From: Sternotherus odoratus
Lineage: Eukaryota > Chordata > Testudines > Kinosternidae
NCBI GenBank assembly: GCA_032164245.1
Contig: JAVMKO010000001.1
Span: 167,639,434 to 167,703,433 of the forward strand
DNA: 64,000 nucleotides
Direction: 5' to 3'
The position numbers and the translations under genes were made by a program. A model generated the notes under the pieces. It was given only the letters and a program-made list of their open reading frames with translations. It was not told the origin of the DNA and ran no database searches. Positions within the stretch are counted from its first letter, which is position 1. Each line of letters opens with the position of its first letter. Of this stretch, positions 13,301 through 22,034 are shown in pieces.

Positions 13301-16300
13301 GGGTGTCGGGTTCGGTCGGGGGGTAAGTGAGCCGGGGGGGTGTTGGGTTTGGTCTGGGGGGGTGGGAAGTTGTCGGGGGTGAGGTGTGGGTGTTGGGGTT
13401 GGTCAGGGGGTGTCGGGTTTGCTTGGGGGGGGTTCGGTGGGGGTGTCGGGTTCGGTCGGGGGGTAAGTGAGCCAGGGGGTGTCAGGTTTGGTCTGGGGGG
13501 GGAGTGGGAAGGTGTCGGGGTGGGTGAGGGGTGAGGTGTGGGTGTTGGGGTTGGTCAGGAGGTGTTGCGGTTGGTGGGGGTGTGAGGTGGGGGTGTCGGG
13601 TTCGGTCAGGGGGTAAGTGACCCGGGGGGTGTCGGGTTTGGTCTGGGGGTGTTGCGATTGGTGGGGGGTTCGGTGGGGGTGTCGGGTTCGGTCGGGGGGT
13701 AAGTGAGCCAGGGGGTGTCGGGTTTGGTCTGGGGGGGTGGGAAGGTGTCGGGGTGGGTGAGGGGTGAGGTGTGGGTGTTGGGGTTGGTCAGGGGGTGTTG
13801 CGGTTGGTGGGGGGGTGAGGTAGCGGTGTCGGGTTTGGTTGGGGGGTAAGTGAGCCGGGGGGGGTGTCGGGTTTGGTCTGGGCACCCACCCCGACACCTT
13901 CCCTCCCTCCAGACCAAACCCAACACCCACACCTCACCCCTCACCCACCCCGACACCTTCCCACCCCCCCAGACCAACCCCGACACCCCCCCGGCTCACT
14001 TACCCCCCGACCGAACCCGACACCCCCACCTCACTTACCGTCCCACCAAACCCAACTCGGATCCGTCGTGGGGGGGGGGGGGCAGAGCCGAGGGATTCTG
14101 GGGACCTTCGCAGGTGGGGGGGGCACAGAGCTGATGGATTCCGGGATTCCGTTGGGAGGGGGGAGGGGCAGAGAACTGAGGGATCTCCGGGGTTCCGTTG
14201 GAGGAGGGAGGGGTGAGCTGAGCGAGTGCGGTGTCTGTTGGAGGGGGTATTATGACATCATCACCACCTAACCGCCCAGCTGATGTGATTGGCCCTGAAA
14301 GACTTTCACCCCTGGGGGGCGTCAGAGGTGAGATCCGAAAATTTTTCGACCCTTACCAGCATCTAGACCCCAAGACCCCTCACTGTACCAAATTTCAAGT
14401 CTCTGGCTCAAACGGTGCGGGAGGAGTTCGCTGTCATACATACATACATACATACATACATACATACACCACTTGACTTTTATATATATAGATAGATAGA
14501 TAGTGGAGGGGGGGGACTCTTTTTTTTTTTTTTTTTAATGAACTCAACATCTGTTCTGAAGAACTAAGTCTTCAGAACAGATGTTGAGAGAGAGGTTGGA
14601 AGCCATAAAAGGACAGTCAGGAAAGGGCTGCCACTCACAGGGAACTGCCTGAAAGAAGGCCAAGAGGCATACACAAGAGACACATTTATGGCCTAATTTC
14701 AGAAGTCATTTTGAAATCTCTGGGAGATACAGGGGCTCAGCAACTTTGAAAAATTAGGCAGCAATCAGGTAAGTGACTTTGGCTGAGAAAAGAAGAGGGT
14801 GGGGAGATTAAAGGGAGACAAGAGCAGAGGGGGAGGAAGGAAGGCACTACCTTGTGGAAGTCCTTGAAGCTGAGAACGAGGCTGAATTTGGCTCGGGAGG
14901 TAATGTGGATCCTGTGAAAGGATTTTAAGAAGGGTTGAATGTAATTGTAGCACTGAGGAGAGGTAGATGATTTTCCTACCCTGTTTCCCCGAAAGTAAGA
15001 CATCCCCCGAAAATAAGACGTACTTTCAGTTTTGCCTCTTGCTGTAATAGAATGTAATGTAATTTTGGGAGCAAAAATTAATATAAGACACTGTCTTATT
15101 TTCGGGGAAACACGGTACTAATGTTTTGGGTGCATTGAAAGGTTAAGGAATCCGAAAGGCCAGAGAGGAGGGGTTGCTATAGCTGAACTATTAGATGCTC
15201 ATTGCCTGGCTGATGGTTGGTTTGTTGGGTGTGGCCAAAGATGTTTGTACTCAGGAAATTCAAGCGGCAGGCTTTTGGCTGTTCCTGTCCACAGGTGTAA
15301 TGGGGGCACAAGGTAATGTGGCCTCTCCTACCCCTTGCACCAGGTGACAGGGAATCAGAATCTGGCTCTTACCGTGTGATCTTGGGAACCTTGTGACACC
15401 ATGTCACATGGGCTGGTCCTGTACCACCTGTTGCTTAGTGGATTTTGATAGTTTTCTCTCTCCCCCCACCCCACCCTCTCCCTTCACAGGACAGAATTGA
15501 AGACATGAGCAAGAAACAATCAGAGGAGGCCAAAACAGTTATCAGAATCCATTTTAAAATGGAGCAGCTTGTATACTGCCAGGACAACGTTTACAGACAA
15601 GACTTACAAGTTATCAGGGAAGAAACACCAAAGGAAGCAGCCAACAGTCTGAACCCGGCCTCCTTGAGTTTCACTTTTGGAACTGTCCAGAACCACCCTG
15701 CCATTAAGGATATGACTTATCACCTGGAGGCATACTTCAGTGTGAGTTTATGGATTCCTACCCCAGCTCCTACCCCACTCCTCTGCCTACCTCCACAGCT
15801 GTTTGGCGGTGTTGGCAAGCTCCAGGAGGGAGGGAGAGGAGCGGGAACGTGGCATGCTCAGGGGAGAAGGCAGGGAAGAGCCAGGACCAGGGTAGGAATT
15901 TGAAGTTGGAATAGGGGCAGGAAGGGGGTATAGTTGGGTGGGGACTTTGGGGAAGGGGTTGGAATGGGGGCAAAGCAGGGATGGAAAGAGGCGGCGGGGC
16001 CAAGGCAGATGGGGCTTCGAGCACCCACAGGTAAATGGGGAAGTCGGCGCCTATGCATGCTGCATCTGCCTTTTGATTGCTTTCCCTGCTCTAAGTTATA
16101 TCAGTTTTCACCAACTTAATGACAAAACATATGCTACCTTAGCCCTATGTCCATAGGGCCCTGAACCATTTCCAGACTAAGTCATGGAGGAACCATTTCC
16201 AGACTAAGTCATGGAGGAACCATTTCCAGACTAAGTCATTTCCAGACTAAGTCATGGAGATATTCAGACTAACCATTTTTCCAGACTATAACCATATTTC

Positions 16301-16735
16301 CATAACCATAACCAGACTATAACCATATTTCCATAACCAGACTATAACCATATTTCCAGACTAACCATTTCCAGACTAAGTCATGGAGATATTCACTGGA
16401 GCAATCACAAAATGTTGTAGCTTCTTACTGAATTTTGCTAGCGAGCCCTTCCCACGTTCTCTCTTTGATAGTAATGTTTTAAAACCATCTTCTGTTTTCA
16501 GAGTGCGGGTAAACGTCTCTCCAACCAAATTCCTCTGATCATCCAGTTCTATATTCTTCAGGACTTTGGAGATAAATTACATAATTCAATGCTGCAACTT
16601 TTACAAGAAAAAGAAAAATTGAGCTTCTTCCTTCAGGAACGGAAAGATGCTGCCGAACAGAGGCATTTTGTGAGTGGCCGAATTGATCGTCTGACACAAG
16701 CTCACCTTCGCTTAATGAAATTTTCTGTACTGTAG
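1238..16735 (+). CDS. MX1: Mx dynamin-like GTPase, copy A (5' part outside window)
   Basis: The visible CDS joins 1238-1392, 3011-3149, 3691-3889, 4757-4835, 5831-5953, 8493-8634, 10478-10636, 11052-11128, 15490-15741 and 16502-16735, encoding about 518 residues. Mx proteins are interferon-induced cytoplasmic or nuclear dynamin-like GTPases that assemble into rings and block viral nucleoproteins. The visible part carries the G3 motif DLPG, G4 TKPD, the CRGQQ segment, the stalk, the L4 loop and the GTPase-effector end. Every exon is open, splice sites are canonical and phases fit. The P-loop exons would lie left of the window. The gene looks intact as far as it can be seen. It is a tandem paralogue of copy B (29367-53499). 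It could be named MX1- or MX2-like; intron similarity to copy B argues for duplication within this lineage rather than orthology to the mammalian pair. Confidence 0.9.
1393..3010 (+). other. Copy A intron with insertion and AT-rich palindrome
   Basis: It aligns with copy B 41069-42773 only at its ends. In the middle, copy A carries the hAT-like element at 1479-2162 and has lost about 750 bp that copy B keeps. At 2485-2556 a short palindrome (TTAGAAATTAATG paired with CATTAATTTCTAA) around (TA)n is present only in copy A. Confidence 0.6.
1479..2162. mobile_element. hAT-like non-autonomous DNA transposon
   Basis: It starts CAGTGGTGGGCAACTTGCGG, the typical end of hAT elements in amniotes. Its interior is GC-rich and low in complexity. 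The preceding 8 bases ATCTAGAC are loosely echoed by ACTTAGAC after the element. The right terminal repeat is badly decayed. Copy B has no such insertion. Confidence 0.5.
3011..3149 (+). CDS. MX1: Mx copy A exon: GTPase domain core
   Basis: 139 nt from ATTACAG to CTAG|GTGAGA, starting in phase 0 and ending in phase 1. It encodes IKNLIKKFI, then the conserved [15 protein letters not shown] and [11 protein letters not shown]. Two residues differ from copy B. Confidence 0.92.
3691..3889 (+). CDS. MX1: Mx copy A exon: G4 motif (TKPD)
   Basis: 199 nt. It opens with [15 protein letters not shown], which is the guanine-specificity G4 motif, and continues to [14 protein letters not shown], the G5-like segment. 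The donor is TTTTAG|GTAGTT. Read-through meets a stop four bases past the donor, which supports the boundary. Confidence 0.92.
3890..5830 (+). other. Copy A introns flanking the 4757 exon, no gene
   Basis: Introns 3890-4756 and 4836-5830 are unique sequence that aligns throughout with copy B 43582-45462. From about 4530 the identity is very high by eye (about 97-98%), compared with the low 90s just upstream. I see no repeat or RNA gene. Confidence 0.6.
4757..4835 (+). CDS. MX1: Mx copy A exon: GTPase-to-stalk connector
   Basis: 79 nt from TTTCAG to AAT|GTAAGC. Its first base completes an Arg codon. It encodes [17 protein letters not shown] and TTELVEHIN. One residue (S/N) differs from copy B. 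Confidence 0.9.
5831..5953 (+). CDS. MX1: Mx copy A exon: start of stalk
   Basis: 123 nt, phase 0-0, from CCCCTAG to GAT|GTAAGT. It encodes [15 protein letters not shown], then a helix ending [13 protein letters not shown] (here DEKLFFLID). Five residues differ from copy B although the flanking intron is almost identical. Confidence 0.9.
6225..6335 (+). mobile_element. Retroposon 3'-tail-like fragment
   Basis: It contains GTCAGACTAGATGATCAAGA and CCTTTCTGGCCTTAAAGT, almost the same as 56900-56975. The 'actagatgatc...ggtcc(c/t)ttctggcc' block is the CR1-like retroposon 3' tail seen throughout the window. Confidence 0.45.
6450..6735. mobile_element. GC-rich hAT-like fragment
   Basis: It opens TAGGCACCGACTTCCTCTCT and continues as C-rich low-complexity sequence. 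It is absent from the matching copy B intron. No clear terminal inverted repeat pair was found, so the class is uncertain. The ORFs through it are composition artefacts. Confidence 0.3.
7375..7809. mobile_element. Palindromic LTR-derived insertion (two U5-type ends)
   Basis: A near-perfect inverted repeat with arms of about 200 bp (7375-7576 and 7613-7809) and a loop of about 36 bp. It begins TGTAGTGCC and ends GGCACTACA, the TG...CA termini of an LTR. The right arm read forward has an AATAAA at about 7731 and then about 70 bp to the CA end, like R-U5. Flanks GGTACC and GATACC look like a 6-bp target duplication. Copy B has one AGTACC at the matching place (near 46900) and no insert. No coding sequence is present. 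Confidence 0.65.
8493..8634 (+). CDS. MX1: Mx copy A exon: stalk helix
   Basis: 142 nt, phase 0 to 1, from CATTACAG to ACTG|GTATGT. It encodes [17 protein letters not shown] and [15 protein letters not shown], matching the conserved Mx stalk (human counterpart VNAFNQDI). Four conservative differences from copy B. Confidence 0.9.
8635..10477 (+). other. Copy A intron, no gene
   Basis: Unique sequence aligned with copy B 47682-49772. The stretch about 8945-9230 is almost identical to 48000-48280. Copy B carries an extra Tigger-like MITE (48847-49138) that copy A lacks. I see nothing else. Confidence 0.55.
10478..10636 (+). CDS. MX1: Mx copy A exon: stalk (RGRELPGF motif)
   Basis: 159 nt from ATTATAG to ATTG|GTGAGT. 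It encodes [20 protein letters not shown] and ends in an amphipathic helix with [13 protein letters not shown]. The RGRELPGF block is nearly invariant in Mx proteins. About twelve residues differ from copy B, a clear rise over the GTPase exons. Confidence 0.9.
11052..11128 (+). CDS. MX1: Mx copy A exon: stalk, short
   Basis: 77 nt from CCCTCAG to AAG|GTGAGA, ending in phase 0. It encodes [19 protein letters not shown] and NRAAK. An old CR1 LINE begins within roughly 15 bases of the donor in both gene copies. Confidence 0.9.
11140..11600 (+). mobile_element. CR1 LINE 3' end
   Basis: It begins CAGTCCAGAGAAAAGCAACA and runs through the decayed end of CR1 ORF2 to GACTAGATGACCTCTCGAGG and a TTTATGATTTT tail. 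The same insertion sits at 50450-50920 in copy B, so it predates the duplication. It starts just inside the intron, next to the splice donor at 11129. Confidence 0.75.
11644..12004. repeat. Inverted duplication flanking a hAT MITE
   Basis: A terminal-repeat copy (CAGGGATCGGCAAC at about 11644) is followed by 45 bp (11658-11702). Those 45 bp are the inverted copy of the host DNA at 11961-12005 on the other side of the full MITE, with two mismatches. Copy B has the host sequence once (about 50966-51010) and no MITE. Confidence 0.65.
11703..11960. mobile_element. hAT MITE
   Basis: 258 bp with terminal inverted repeats CAGGGATTGGCAAC and GTTGCCAATCCCTG. Subterminal sequence also pairs (GGTAAGCCCCCTG with CAGGGGGCTTACC). 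It is related to the copy B element at 40501-40712. Confidence 0.7.
12470..14492 (-). mobile_element. Possible non-autonomous Helitron
   Basis: Read on the - strand, the segment begins TCTATATATATAAAAGTCAA after an A and ends AGGCACTTTTGCTAG before a T. That fits the Helitron 5'-TC...CTAG-3' format and A/T insertion site, with no target duplication. A short imperfect hairpin-like GCAACACCAGGC precedes the end. No Rep/helicase coding is present. The centre is filled by the minisatellite arrays at 12520-14045. The termini could also be coincidental. Confidence 0.45.
12520..14045. repeat. G-rich minisatellite with inverted C-rich ends
   Basis: 12520-12690 and 13884-14045 are C-rich (GACACCCCC, CAAACCCGACACC). 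The 1.1 kb between them (12739-13880) is the reverse complement in type, with repeated GGGGGTGTCGGGTTTGGTCT, GTGGGTGTTGGGGTTGGTCA and GTAAGTGAGCC modules. G-runs of 4-10 bases are frequent. The long ORFs on both strands are by-products of the repeat. Confidence 0.8.
14429..14508 (+). repeat. Microsatellites (CATA)n, (TA)n, (GATA)n
   Basis: About ten CATA units run from about 14434 to 14467, followed by (TA)n and (GATA)n up to about 14503. They sit at the end of the Helitron-like element. Confidence 0.85.
14543..14588. repeat. Perfect 20-bp inverted repeat with 6-nt loop
   Basis: CTCAACATCTGTTCTGAAGA (14543-14562) is the exact reverse complement of 14569-14588, with loop ACTAAG. A poly(T) run precedes it. 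It is not part of a recognised element. Confidence 0.85.
14979..15115. mobile_element. Mariner-like MITE, 137 bp
   Basis: Terminal inverted repeats CCCTGTTTCCCCGAAAGTAA and CTTATTTTCGGGGAAACACG, ending next to TA duplications at 14977-14978 and 15116-15117. The interior has a second copy of the CCCCGAAAATAAGAC motif. Confidence 0.75.
15490..15741 (+). CDS. MX1: Mx copy A exon: L4-loop exon
   Basis: 252 nt, phase 0-0, from TTCACAG to AGT|GTGAGT. It carries the conserved core [14 protein letters not shown], then a variable stretch at the position of the L4 loop, the surface that decides antiviral specificity in primate MX1. It is one codon shorter than the copy B exon, with about 21 substitutions in 84 residues. 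Confidence 0.9.
16163..16392 (+). repeat. Local tandem expansion of a TTTCCAGACTA unit
   Basis: The phrase GAACCATTTCCAGACTAAGT is repeated several times, then breaks down into shorter CCATATTTCCATAACCAGAC units. Copy B has the ancestral single copy near 53149-53175. It lies about 110 bp upstream of the terminal coding exon. Confidence 0.8.
16502..16735 (+). CDS. MX1: Mx copy A terminal coding exon
   Basis: 234 nt including the TAG at 16733-16735. It encodes [20 protein letters not shown] and a C-terminal helix with [11 protein letters not shown] and [12 protein letters not shown], matching the Mx C-terminal GTPase-effector region. It ends KFSVL. Confidence 0.92.
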   Translation, partial: SAGKRLSNQIPLIIQFYILQDFGDKLHNSMLQLLQEKEKLSFFLQERKDAAEQRHFVSGRIDRLTQAHLRLMKFSVL

Positions 16736-18308
16736 CCTTTCTGCTTTAAATGGTCTGTGTCAAATGTCAGTTCTTGGTACTGAAAAGATCTATATCAGAG
16801 CTTTGTATAACCCTTTAGAAATTGTGCGTGTCTACATTGGTCTTAAAAACTGAATTAACTAAATCAGAGTATAGCTAAATCATGTAATTGCTGTAACATC
16901 AGTTATGTATATGTCATATGTTCATCTGTGACTCATTTCATTTTTAAAGTCTTGTTTTAGTTAGTTTAATGTATAGCATTATGAATTTCTTATGCTTCCC
17001 CATATTTATGTTGGTACTGCAAAACATTCTGAATGTGTTCATTTTAACAAGTGACAACATGAGCTCTCTAGTACAGATCATACAACTTTCAGTAGGCAAA
17101 TGAATTAAATCATATTGCAGTGAGAGACTGAACCAAAAGGATTATATTGTGTTATTTTGACAAATAAAGTACAGCAAACCCTCGATTTAACAGACCTCGA
17201 TTTAACGGACTTCTGAGCAAGTCTGATGCATCCGAAATCCATTCCTCTCGGGCGGGCTGCCGGTTCCCGGCTCCCGCCCGAGTCCCGCCAGTGGGCAGGT
17301 TCCCAGCTCGCGGCTCCCGCCTGGGGGCGGGCGGGCTGGCTGCCGGGTCCTGCCCGGCTCCTGCCTGCGGGCGGGCTGCCGGCTCTTGGGTCCCGCCCTG
17401 GTCCCAGCAGCCGGGACCTGGGCGGGCTGGCTGACGGCTTCCGGCTGCTGCCCCGGTCCCAGCAGCCAGGACCCGGGCGGGCTGGCTGCCGGGTCCCGGC
17501 TGCCGCCCGGTTTCCAGCAGTGGACGGGCTGCGGAGCTGCCATCCCGACCCTGTGGCGGGCGGGCTGCTGCTCCGACAGCTCGTTTATTTTTTTTTATTA
17601 TTAAATAATGGACTTTTTGATTTAACGGACACCCCCTCGCCCGAATTAGTCCGTTAAATGGAGGGTTTACTGTATACAGAATTTTGTAGAAGTTTAAAAT
17701 ATTGTGCACAGAATTTTTTTTTATATTTTATACAAAAGTGTAAGTATATTTTAAATGTGTGCTTTCCTATTCACTTTTTTTGTTGTGTTCTTCCACATGC
17801 TTTATTTTAGCCATGGAAACTATTTAGTCTATTTTAACATTTTGGAAGTATGGTACATACTAAAAAAAACCCCAAAAGGTAAATGTCACTTTGCAAGTGT
17901 AGTGTGAGGCTATAAAGCTGTTAGATGCTGGACTGAGATCCTATGTATGTGTTTGACACCTGATGTCCTGGCCCACTGGCAAAGAAACTAATCTGAATGT
18001 GGCTCAATAAGTAATGAGTTGACACTAAGTTGTTTCTGTGAGTGTGTACTGTAATTATGCTTCTACGAAACTCTACAAGTAGAGTATGAGTTTTAATAAA
18101 GCAACTGGAGTTGATACTATCAGACTGTTCAATAGCTTACCCAAAGAGGTGGTAGAGAAGTATACATAGCTCAGGTTGACCTGTGTTTGTTAGCCACCAT
18201 GGAAGAGCTGAGGAGCAAATGGACCTAGACTGACCTATCTTTAATGTTGGCAACAGCCAAGTGGTGTGGAAGCTTTCTTGGCCATACTCAGCTCCAGAAA
18301 TTGAAGTC
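16736..18308 (+). other. Mx copy A 3' UTR and 3' flank
   Basis: It aligns with copy B 53500-54445. An AATAAA at 18095-18100, in the context TTTTAATAAAGCAACTG, is conserved at 54235-54240 and is the likely polyadenylation signal. Copy A is interrupted at about 17140-17738 by nested repeats. Similarity to copy B ends at about 18308, the visible right edge of the duplicated block. Confidence 0.6.
17140..17738. mobile_element. Nested insertion: dispersed repeat split by a Tigger-like MITE
   Basis: The outer repeat (ATTATATTGTGTTATTTTGA ... ATATTGTGCACAGAATTTTT) matches 19872-19950. Its TA was hit by a GC-rich MITE at 17172-17672 with ends CAGCAAACCCTCGATTTAAC and ATGGAGGGTTTACTG and TA on both sides. 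The interior is a GC-rich inverted-repeat array. The uninterrupted copy at 19.9 kb confirms the nesting. Confidence 0.7.
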
Positions 18309-19800
18309 TTATTTTACCACTGGGGGAAATCTGCATCACTGCGCATGTACAGAATTCATGTCCCCCGCAGAATTTTTTTCTCACATTTGGCTGGAGTGGC
18401 ACTGCAGTTACACCTTTTGCCCATGAAGTGGCACCAGAACAGAGAGCAGCTGGCTGACCAGCAGTAACAGCCAACAGCTGGCTGCATTCCTCACAGCACC
18501 CTGCCTGTGGAGCCAGGTTTGGAAGCATGTGACATGCGGAGGGATGATACATAAGAGGCTGCTGGGGGAGGGGTCACTGACTGAGGTTCAAAAGGGCTGG
18601 TGGTGGGGGGACATATTTGGACAGGGGCTAAATGGAAATGTGCAGCAAGACTGTATAGGGGTGAGGGGTGACTGAGTGGGGATACAGACACAGGTTGGGG
18701 GAAGGAGGGGGCAGGGACACATGAGTATGAGGCAGATGTGCCTGACTGAGTGGGAGAGGCTAGAGGTCATCCAGGGTCTGCATGGGTGAGGCTTCCCAAC
18801 TCCCTGACAATCCTTCCCCCTCCAAAAAAGCCCCTTTCCCATATTTCTCCCAACCACACCCAAGAATCCTCTAGTTTCACTCCCAGACTCCTTCCCAGCA
18901 ATTACTTCCCTCTCCCTCAACTCCTGTTGTCAGTAGCTACTGGTGTGATGCTCTGCTCTTGTTTGATGATATCAGTTGGCTGCATGCATGTTCCCTTTGT
19001 GTGCTGTCTCAGCTCTGCAGATCACTGTCATAGCACACCCCAAGAGAAACCCCAAAGACCACAGACTCTAGTTAAAGTTATGAAGACACCTGGACCAGGT
19101 TTATTGTCAAATGAACCAGTCTCTAGCTCACCGGATTAGATATCGACGGGTCTGCTAGTGCATGTGTGCCCCCAGACAATGGACACAGCTCAGTCAGTGG
19201 CAGGACACTCCACTGCCCCCTCGACTGGACAAAGATGTGTCCCCTGGCTCCTACTTTTATACAGTGCAGGACCGATTACTGACCTCTACTGTCACACTGA
19301 AGTACAGCCCCTTGGCTCATTAGGGTGCTGTCTCCCCCTTTGATCATGTTGGTTCAAACAAACAGATCTATCCATCATGCTGACCTTTTGACCCTGTCTT
19401 TGGGATGCACCTGGCTGTTCCTTGTTGTCCCTGTGAAGTGTCCTCAGGATGTCCAGTTGCCATCTTGGTACAACTACTTATATCATTAGCATGTATTTTC
19501 TAGCAGCCCTTTTCTTGCCAAGTTCTGCAATTAGGGCCTGCCTCTGGCTCACAGCCCAGCTTTACTTAGCAATGCCTGGAAGTACTTTGGTTCAGGCTTC
19601 AGGCCTCAGGCTAGGCCTCTGATTAAAGAGTTTATATTTCAGGGCCTCATTTTACTACACCTGTTACACCAACTCCCCAAAGGCTTTGCACTGCTTCTGA
19701 GGGATGTGGGAAATCTGGTTCTGTATTGTAATTTAAATGAATTATTACTCAAAGTTCTGTATTGATTTGCCTATTTGGCAAATAAATATTTTCTGAATCT
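18309..19800. other. Intergenic, repeats likely, no gene
   Basis: 18309-18440 contains a CCCCGCAGAATTTTTTTCTC stretch related to the 19.8 kb repeat family. From 18900 to 19700 the sequence looks like an old dispersed element, possibly an LTR, but I could not define termini. No conserved ORF is seen. Confidence 0.35.
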
Positions 19801-19802
19801 TT

Positions 19803-19987
19803 TTTGTTGTCTGTATTGTTAGACATATTTGCTGACAGGCATTTTGAAATTACCAAAATAATTGAAAGTGGTGGGATTATATTGTGTTATTTTGACAAAT
19901 AAAATATACAGAATTTTGCATAATTTTAAAATATTGTGCACAGAATTTTTAATTTTTTGGTGCCGAATTCCCCCAGGAGTAATACTT
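19803..19987 (+). mobile_element. Dispersed repeat, about 180 bp
   Basis: It shares GTTGTCTGTATTGTTA, CAGGCATTTTGAAAT, TGTGTTATTTTGAC, CACAGAATTTTTAATTTTTT and a CCCCCAGGAGTAA-like end with the copy at 28965-29137 and with the outer repeat at 17140. Class unknown. Confidence 0.6.
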
Positions 19988-21050
19988 AAGAACGCTGCCC
20001 CCAGAGGCTGCAAGGAAGGGACTCACACCTTTATCAGAGAATTAAAACCGAGGGATAAGTCCAACATTTCCCCTTTTAGAAAAATGTTAGCAGAATCAAC
20101 AGAGTTGTTTTTGCATTTTGAGTACTAGGAAAACATACTTTAAGCTATCTGGTCTTAGCAGCTAGCTACATTGAGCTGAAAAATGGTAGAAGCTAAAAAC
20201 CTAACTTATTTGTATGTGAGGACTCCAACGGGGCTTAAGCATAGGCTTAAGTGCAGTCCTGAATAGAAATAAATGTAACTATCTGCTTAAGAGCTTTCCT
20301 GAACTGGGGCCTTAGGAACAGCTCTCTGAGGTGCTATGGCTGGTACCCTGCAATGTTTATAAATTCTACAGAGACCATTGCTGAGCCAATGAACTTTTAG
20401 CATAAACTCAGGGCCAAGGAGCTATAAACGCCAATGCTGAAGCTAAAAACCCTCTGTTTTCTTTTTCTCCCATTCAAATACTGGTGCAATGAAATAATAA
20501 TAATAAACAGTTAATGTTAAGGCTGAAGTATTCAAGCACTCTGGTTTCATTATGAAATTCCTGAAGTTAAGGATGCTCCACCAAAGTTAACTCAGCAACT
20601 TTCTACAGATGTGTTTTCTATTCTTGTTTTCCTTTTAAAATGTTAACTTCAATATATTGTTGTTTATAAAAATGTATTTACATAAAAAAGATGTAGCTCA
20701 CAGTCCTATTAAAGAGGTAGTGACAGCCTTTAACTTTTAATTTGTCCTGGCCTTCGAAAACATGATATTCCAACTTTGTTTCTATTAATGCTATTTTTTT
20801 TCAAGCATATATAATCCCTTTATCAAGGGTCTCAGGTCTTTGTAGAGTGGTCCGTTCATCCAAATCACAGCTGTCTCTTTTATGATCAGAGCCTAAGTCT
20901 CTCTCTGATAGTTATGAACATGTTATTTCTCAGCAGGAAATGATAGGCTACCTTCCTGGCCTGCTGCTCCTCCTTAGGCTGTAACATGAAGGATGCTCTA
21001 CTTCTTTTGTATACAACTATTTCCCAGCAGAAGCTTTTCCTAGGGTTGGG
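19988..21050. other. Intergenic, nothing recognised
   Basis: AT-rich unique-looking sequence without a supported gene, RNA or repeat. Confidence 0.4.
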
Positions 21051-21054
21051 GTGA

Positions 21055-21590
21055 AGGTAAAAATGGGGACTTACCAGTACGGGGCTGGGTTGAGGCCAGC
21101 TCTGGCCCCCGGAAGGGGTGGGAGCCTCAGGCGGAAGGGGCGGGGCTGTGGGCTAGAGCCAGCACTGGCCCACCAGGTACTGGTAAGTGCCCTCTCCCCC
21201 ACCGGGGTACTAGCGGCAGCCTGGGTGCTGGCAGTGGTTTAAAGAGCCCAGGGCTGTCCCAGGCCCTTTAAACTGCTGCTGGAGCCCTGGCTGCCACTGC
21301 TACCCCACGGCTCCGACAGGCTCTGGGGACTATTTAAAGGGCCGGGCCTGTAGAGGCAGTGGGAGCCCTGAGCCCTTTAAATAGCCCCCAGAGCCCCACT
21401 GCTATTCTAGGGTTCTAGGGGCTATTTAAAGGGCCCAGGGCTCCCCTGCTTCTACTGCCCCGGCCCTTTAAATAGCCCTTGGAGTCCCGGAACCGCTCCA
21501 GCAGCGGGGCTCTGGCTGCAATTTAAAGGGCCCCAGGCCCTTTAAATTGCTGCCTGGGGAAGCCAGGCTGCCCTCGTACAGCACACCGGC
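21055..21590. repeat. GC-rich element with repeated CTATTTAAAGGGCC blocks
   Basis: The motif CCTTTAAAT or its reverse complement ATTTAAAGG recurs about every 60-90 bp in alternating orientation, separated by GAGCCC/GGGCTC-rich sequence. This suggests a fold-back DNA element. Ends were not determined. Confidence 0.45.
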
Positions 21591-21844
21591 TCTTGCTGGT
21601 ATGCCGTACCGAGGCGTATTGGCTTACTTTCACCTCTCCCTACGGTCCTTTAGAGTCACTTCCAAGATGTGCCAACCTTCTCGGCTTCCCCTCTAAACAC
21701 CAACACCAGGCTCCCATCATCCCTAGCCCTGCTACTACCCTTCATACTTCAAGTCTGGGAAAGGCAGGAAGGCTTAAGAGAAGATTCTGTATTGAGTAGG
21801 GAGGCTCTCCTGGAACAGTGAATAAGACACCCCTAGAACAGGCC

Positions 21845-22034
21845 TTGTAGTGAAGCCCTGGGATGGGTTACCTGGGGAGGTGGTGGAATCTCCTTCCCTA
21901 GAGGTTTTTAAGGTCAGGCTTGACAAAGCCCTGGCTGGAATGATTTAGTTGGGGATTGGTCCTGCTTTGAGCAGGGGGTTGGACTAGATGACCTCCTGAG
22001 GTCCCTGTCAACCCTAATATTCTATGATTTTAGG
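21845..22034 (+). mobile_element. CR1 LINE 3' end
   Basis: It matches the tail at 62480-62672: GGGTTACCTGGGGAGGTGGT, GGTTTTTAAGGTCAGGCTTG, GGGGGTTGGACTAGATGACC, ending TATTCTATGATTTTA. The 5' part is truncated. Confidence 0.85.

Larger units (their letters stand above)
11129..15489 (+). other. Copy A repeat-rich intron (4.4 kb)
   Basis: The matching copy B intron (50438-51476) is about 1 kb. The excess comes from the hAT MITE region at 11644-12004, the Helitron-like element at 12470-14492, a 20-bp-stem hairpin at 14543-14588 and a mariner-like MITE at 14979-15115. The CR1 at about 11140-11600 is shared by both copies. Confidence 0.65.

Noticed and set aside
12554..14271. Several ORFs of 60-175 codons on both strands in the G/C-rich array
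   Set aside because: They follow minisatellite periodicity, overlap on both strands and encode Pro/Thr/His or Gly-only sequence. They are composition artefacts.
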